Part shown: in pieces, positions 61,491-64,000 of the stretch | Numbering within the stretch: the first letter of the stretch is position 1 | Layout: each line of letters opens with the position of its first letter | Origin: Lineus longissimus | Taxonomy: Eukaryota; Nemertea; Pilidiophora; Heteronemertea; Lineidae | Length of the DNA: 64,000 nt | NCBI RefSeq assembly: GCF_910592395.1 | Contig: NC_088309.1 | Coordinates: 8,184,501 to 8,248,500, forward strand | Direction: 5' to 3' | Position numbers and translations under genes: made by a program | Notes under the pieces: generated by a model | The model's input: only the letters and a program-made list of their open reading frames with translations | The model's database searches: none | What the model was told of the DNA's origin: nothing

Positions 61491-63246
61491 CTGGGATGAG
61501 CCGGTCAAAGGAAATATGTCAGCTGATATTGAACACGAAGGCAAAGAAATGTCTAGTACGTGATGGTTGTGACACAGTGAATGCAACAAATCAGACCCAG
61601 CTATTTAAGACCATGAATGAATAGCATGTGTGCCTGACAACGTACAACGATGGCGAAAATTGGCGGCTAACAAAATCACCCGAAGTGGTTGGGTATGAAT
61701 TATGAACATTATTTCGCAGGAACTGGACGATCAGAGGTGGTGACACATTGAATGCTACATAGGTACGTAGACAGTAATTAGTTTTTACCGTGAATGAGTA
61801 GTAGAAGTAGATGAAGCGGAGACGCGGCAGGTAAGTTGATCACCGTCCTTTGTCGCACCCAAATGGCTCCGATAAGGTAAAAGCATCATGTCTGATGAAG
61901 CTCGGCTATCAAAGACATTGACTAAACAATGCATCTGGACTGTAGTCAAACTGTAAGGAAGTATCGTGCTCATTTTTATCAATTATTGCTAAATCAAAGA
62001 TAACAAGCCGAACCATGCTCTTGATGTCATGTTGGTACTAACACGCGGACTAGAACTGTTGTATTTTATGGAAGTCCGTGGGAGTAACAATCCTGGATTG
62101 AGTTCTTTAGGACTACAGTTCTTATGTATAAGTTCCTGAGTCAAGGAGTATTGCCTTCTAAAACCAAAACTCACCTAATACATTTCGGCCAAATCAGCAA
62201 TATCACATGATGCGATCAAGGGTGGGAATGCAATCGATGTGTCAAAAATCCGATATTACTGATATGAATCTCGGTGAGATTATTATTCCACCAATATCGC
62301 GCAACCCATGCTCGCTGTCATTACCAAATGATTAATGGCATTCCAAATATTGTGACAGTCAGGAAATATTAGCAAAAAGGACGTGAGTTCTGATCTCAAG
62401 AGTGGTCTGTGTGCCAGGTTCTTTAGGACAGATTTCCAAAATTTTGAGATTGTCGCTGCTTCAATCACTATAATGTTAGTAACTGCCTCTCTGTGATGCT
62501 CATGACCAGTTTGTGGGCGGGGAAGGATATTAGGAAACGGCGTCGAATGACAGATAAGGAACGTGAATGACTTTCTCTACGGATTTTTCCCAAATACCAA
62601 TCGCTGTCACCAGTAGCTGTGCAATTAATACACGGAGATGTGACCGGCAGATCAGCGGAAGGCTCGAAGATGAGCAGACGTTTATCGACCGGGAGCTTGG
62701 AGTCTCCTTCAAAGCGGTCAAGTACAAATCAAGCATGAAATGGCGGCTGCATTGATGAATTCTTGCACTCGACAGATTTGCTCTAGCGAAATGTAGCCAG
62801 GCATTCGTCAGCGTGGTAGGGAGCTTCTAAGTAAAACTGTTATTAAAATACATCTAATATTTCCTGGTTTCAAAGGAAGGCAGTTAGTTTCAACGCTCTG
62901 TCCCAAAGACGGTGTCGTTCTCATAGACAAATGACACCCCTGGAAGAGCCTGTCTTCAGGTGTTGCTATTTTCCCTACCGGCTCTGCCATTTCCGCCTGA
63001 TTAACAATAACCAAAGACCGTGTTGGAAGGTTGACACTGGTGACATTATTGGCAAAATTAATCTCGTGAAGGTACCTGTGTGGCGTCTGGGAGGCTACCG
63101 AGTTTGGCCCCATGCAATCTGTAGATGTCTCCCCAATGGAGACGAAATTGAAAGCTTTGCGATAGGCGAGGAGCCGCGACCATATTGGATATTTGACCTT
63201 ATTGGCACACTAATCCACCGTGGCAAGGCTGAACATTAATGATAGG

Positions 63247-63304
63247 CGGTATTATGTCGCCCGCTAGGACAAGCACGGTATTATGTCGCCCGCTAGGACA
63301 AGCA
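63247..63304 (+). repeat. 29 bp tandem duplication
   Basis: Two identical 29 bp units beginning CGGTATTATGTCGCCCGCTA follow each other, and the next bases (CGGTA) begin a third partial unit. Identity is complete, so the duplication is recent or is an assembly artefact. Confidence 0.93.
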
Positions 63305-63929
63305 CGGTACCATCGGGGTCAATACCTGATATGATGATATACCGGGTATGTATTGGGCGATCTGATTTCCCCTGTGGAGACTGGTCAATAGAGAGGGCAG
63401 ATAATGTTTCGTCTGGCAGATGCAGTCACTTAGCTGTGAATTTAACCATTGCTAAACTATTGCTTTAAAAACCTAATGACCTCATCGGCAAGGTGATAAT
63501 CCATTCAGAAGTCGATCGCAGTAACCCAAATGTCAACATGAAAAGTTATTATCATCTACCGATAACATTTTATTGGCATTCCCGTTGCAGTTCCAAAAAT
63601 GCAAAACCTTAATTTTGATCTAAATCCCGGTAATGTCAGGGTTAAGCCAATAATGTAATCCATCGGATGACGCCTTATTTTTCGAGAAAAAAATAAGTTG
63701 CAAGAAAAATGTCGTGTAACGTAACTTTCATAATTTTTTTCAGGAAATTTGAAGGGTCATGGTTTTAAGCTGCTGTTGCGTTTAAGAGAATAACATTTTT
63801 TCCGATGATCTTTCCGGTGACCCAGTATCGGAAACTGACAATACAGATAATCAATTTTGTTACCATCGTTGTGCACCTGTACAGGCCATGGCACCTCTCA
63901 TGACATCCGCAGAGGAAATCCAATAACAG

Positions 63930-63942
63930 CCCCCCCCCCCCC
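63930..63942 (+). repeat. C homopolymer, 13 bases
   Basis: A run of C near the window end. Length is likely variable. A shorter C run lies at 48152-48160. Confidence 0.9.
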
Positions 63943-64000
63943 ACCAACTCACAAAAAACTGGCCACACGCGATAAAACATGTATTATTGAGATGCCAGCT

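Larger units (their letters stand above)
61491..64000. other. Region upstream of the LHFPL-like TM2 exon
   Basis: The LHFPL first exon (TM1 with a '.PYW.G' motif) would be expected here or beyond the window on the minus strand, but none was identified. Opposing 101-102 codon frames at 62808-63239 show no domain. The 29 bp tandem duplication and the C homopolymer are the only clear structures. Confidence 0.45.

Noticed and set aside
61785-61982. Minus-strand segment ending at ACG/GTAAAA, considered as an upstream LHFPL exon
   Set aside because: None of the three frames gives a TM1-like helix with the family motif.
63765-63980. Minus-strand frame with SFRYWVTGK, considered as the LHFPL TM1 exon
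   Set aside because: The family has about 20 uncharged hydrophobic residues before 'PYW.G'; here Arg and Lys interrupt the segment and no good donor follows.
1-64000. CRISPR arrays, rRNA, prophage, integrase or operon-type features
   Set aside because: No regularly spaced repeats with spacers, no rRNA-like segments, no ribosome-binding-site-led gene runs; the sequence is eukaryotic.

Overview
The window reads as nuclear DNA of an animal, most likely a marine invertebrate. It is AT-rich, has no bacterial-style operons, and its longest open frame is 145 codons, about what chance gives in a sequence of this size. The two recognisable coding pieces are exons bounded by GT/AG splice signals and separated by many kilobases. 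The palindrome TACATGTACATGTA recurs, which I associate with lophotrochozoan and some other marine invertebrate genomes; the phylum is an inference and is not proved here.

Only two gene families are recognised. (1) A tetraspan protein of the LHFPL (lipoma HMGIC fusion partner-like) family lies on the minus strand. Its last exon (46809-47096) carries the third and fourth membrane segments and the family signature around CQIGWAY. A probable upstream exon (61290-61490) carries the second membrane segment. They flank a 14.2 kb intron with compatible phase 0 ends. The first exon, with membrane segment 1, was not found and may lie beyond the window. (2) The N-terminal cytoplasmic exon of a DEG/ENaC/ASIC-type sodium channel lies at 34568-34860 on the minus strand, with the HG gating motif and a good splice donor. 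Its later exons were not found in the 34.5 kb downstream.

Several weaker exon-like segments are listed at low confidence: signal-peptide-like first exons at 43037-43156 (+), 38770-38923 (-) and 60709-60990 (-); possible terminal exons at 30747-30881 (+), 33541-33716 (+), 10943-11125 (+) and 50017-50220 (+); and an open stretch at 11235-11550 (-). Chance can produce frames of these lengths, so they need RNA or cross-species support.

The rest is intergenic or intronic DNA with clear repeat structure. A complete 675 bp non-autonomous DNA transposon (57341-58015) has perfect 32 bp terminal inverted repeats, a 4 bp AGTT target duplication, seven copies of a roughly 24 bp motif in both orientations, and a cluster of three nuclear-receptor AGGTCA half-sites. 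There is also a 720 bp tandem duplication (3466-4912), a nested fold-back element (24774-25180), an old diverged duplication (44045-44700), a tRNA-Met-like SINE-type relic (9261-9341) and several short tandem repeats. Possible regulatory islands include a CACGTG + TGACGTCA + AACAATGG cluster with three GGCGCC sites (12190-12330), a homeodomain-type AT cluster (45840-45965), and a perfect 20 bp palindrome built around a MEF2-type site (32641-32660).
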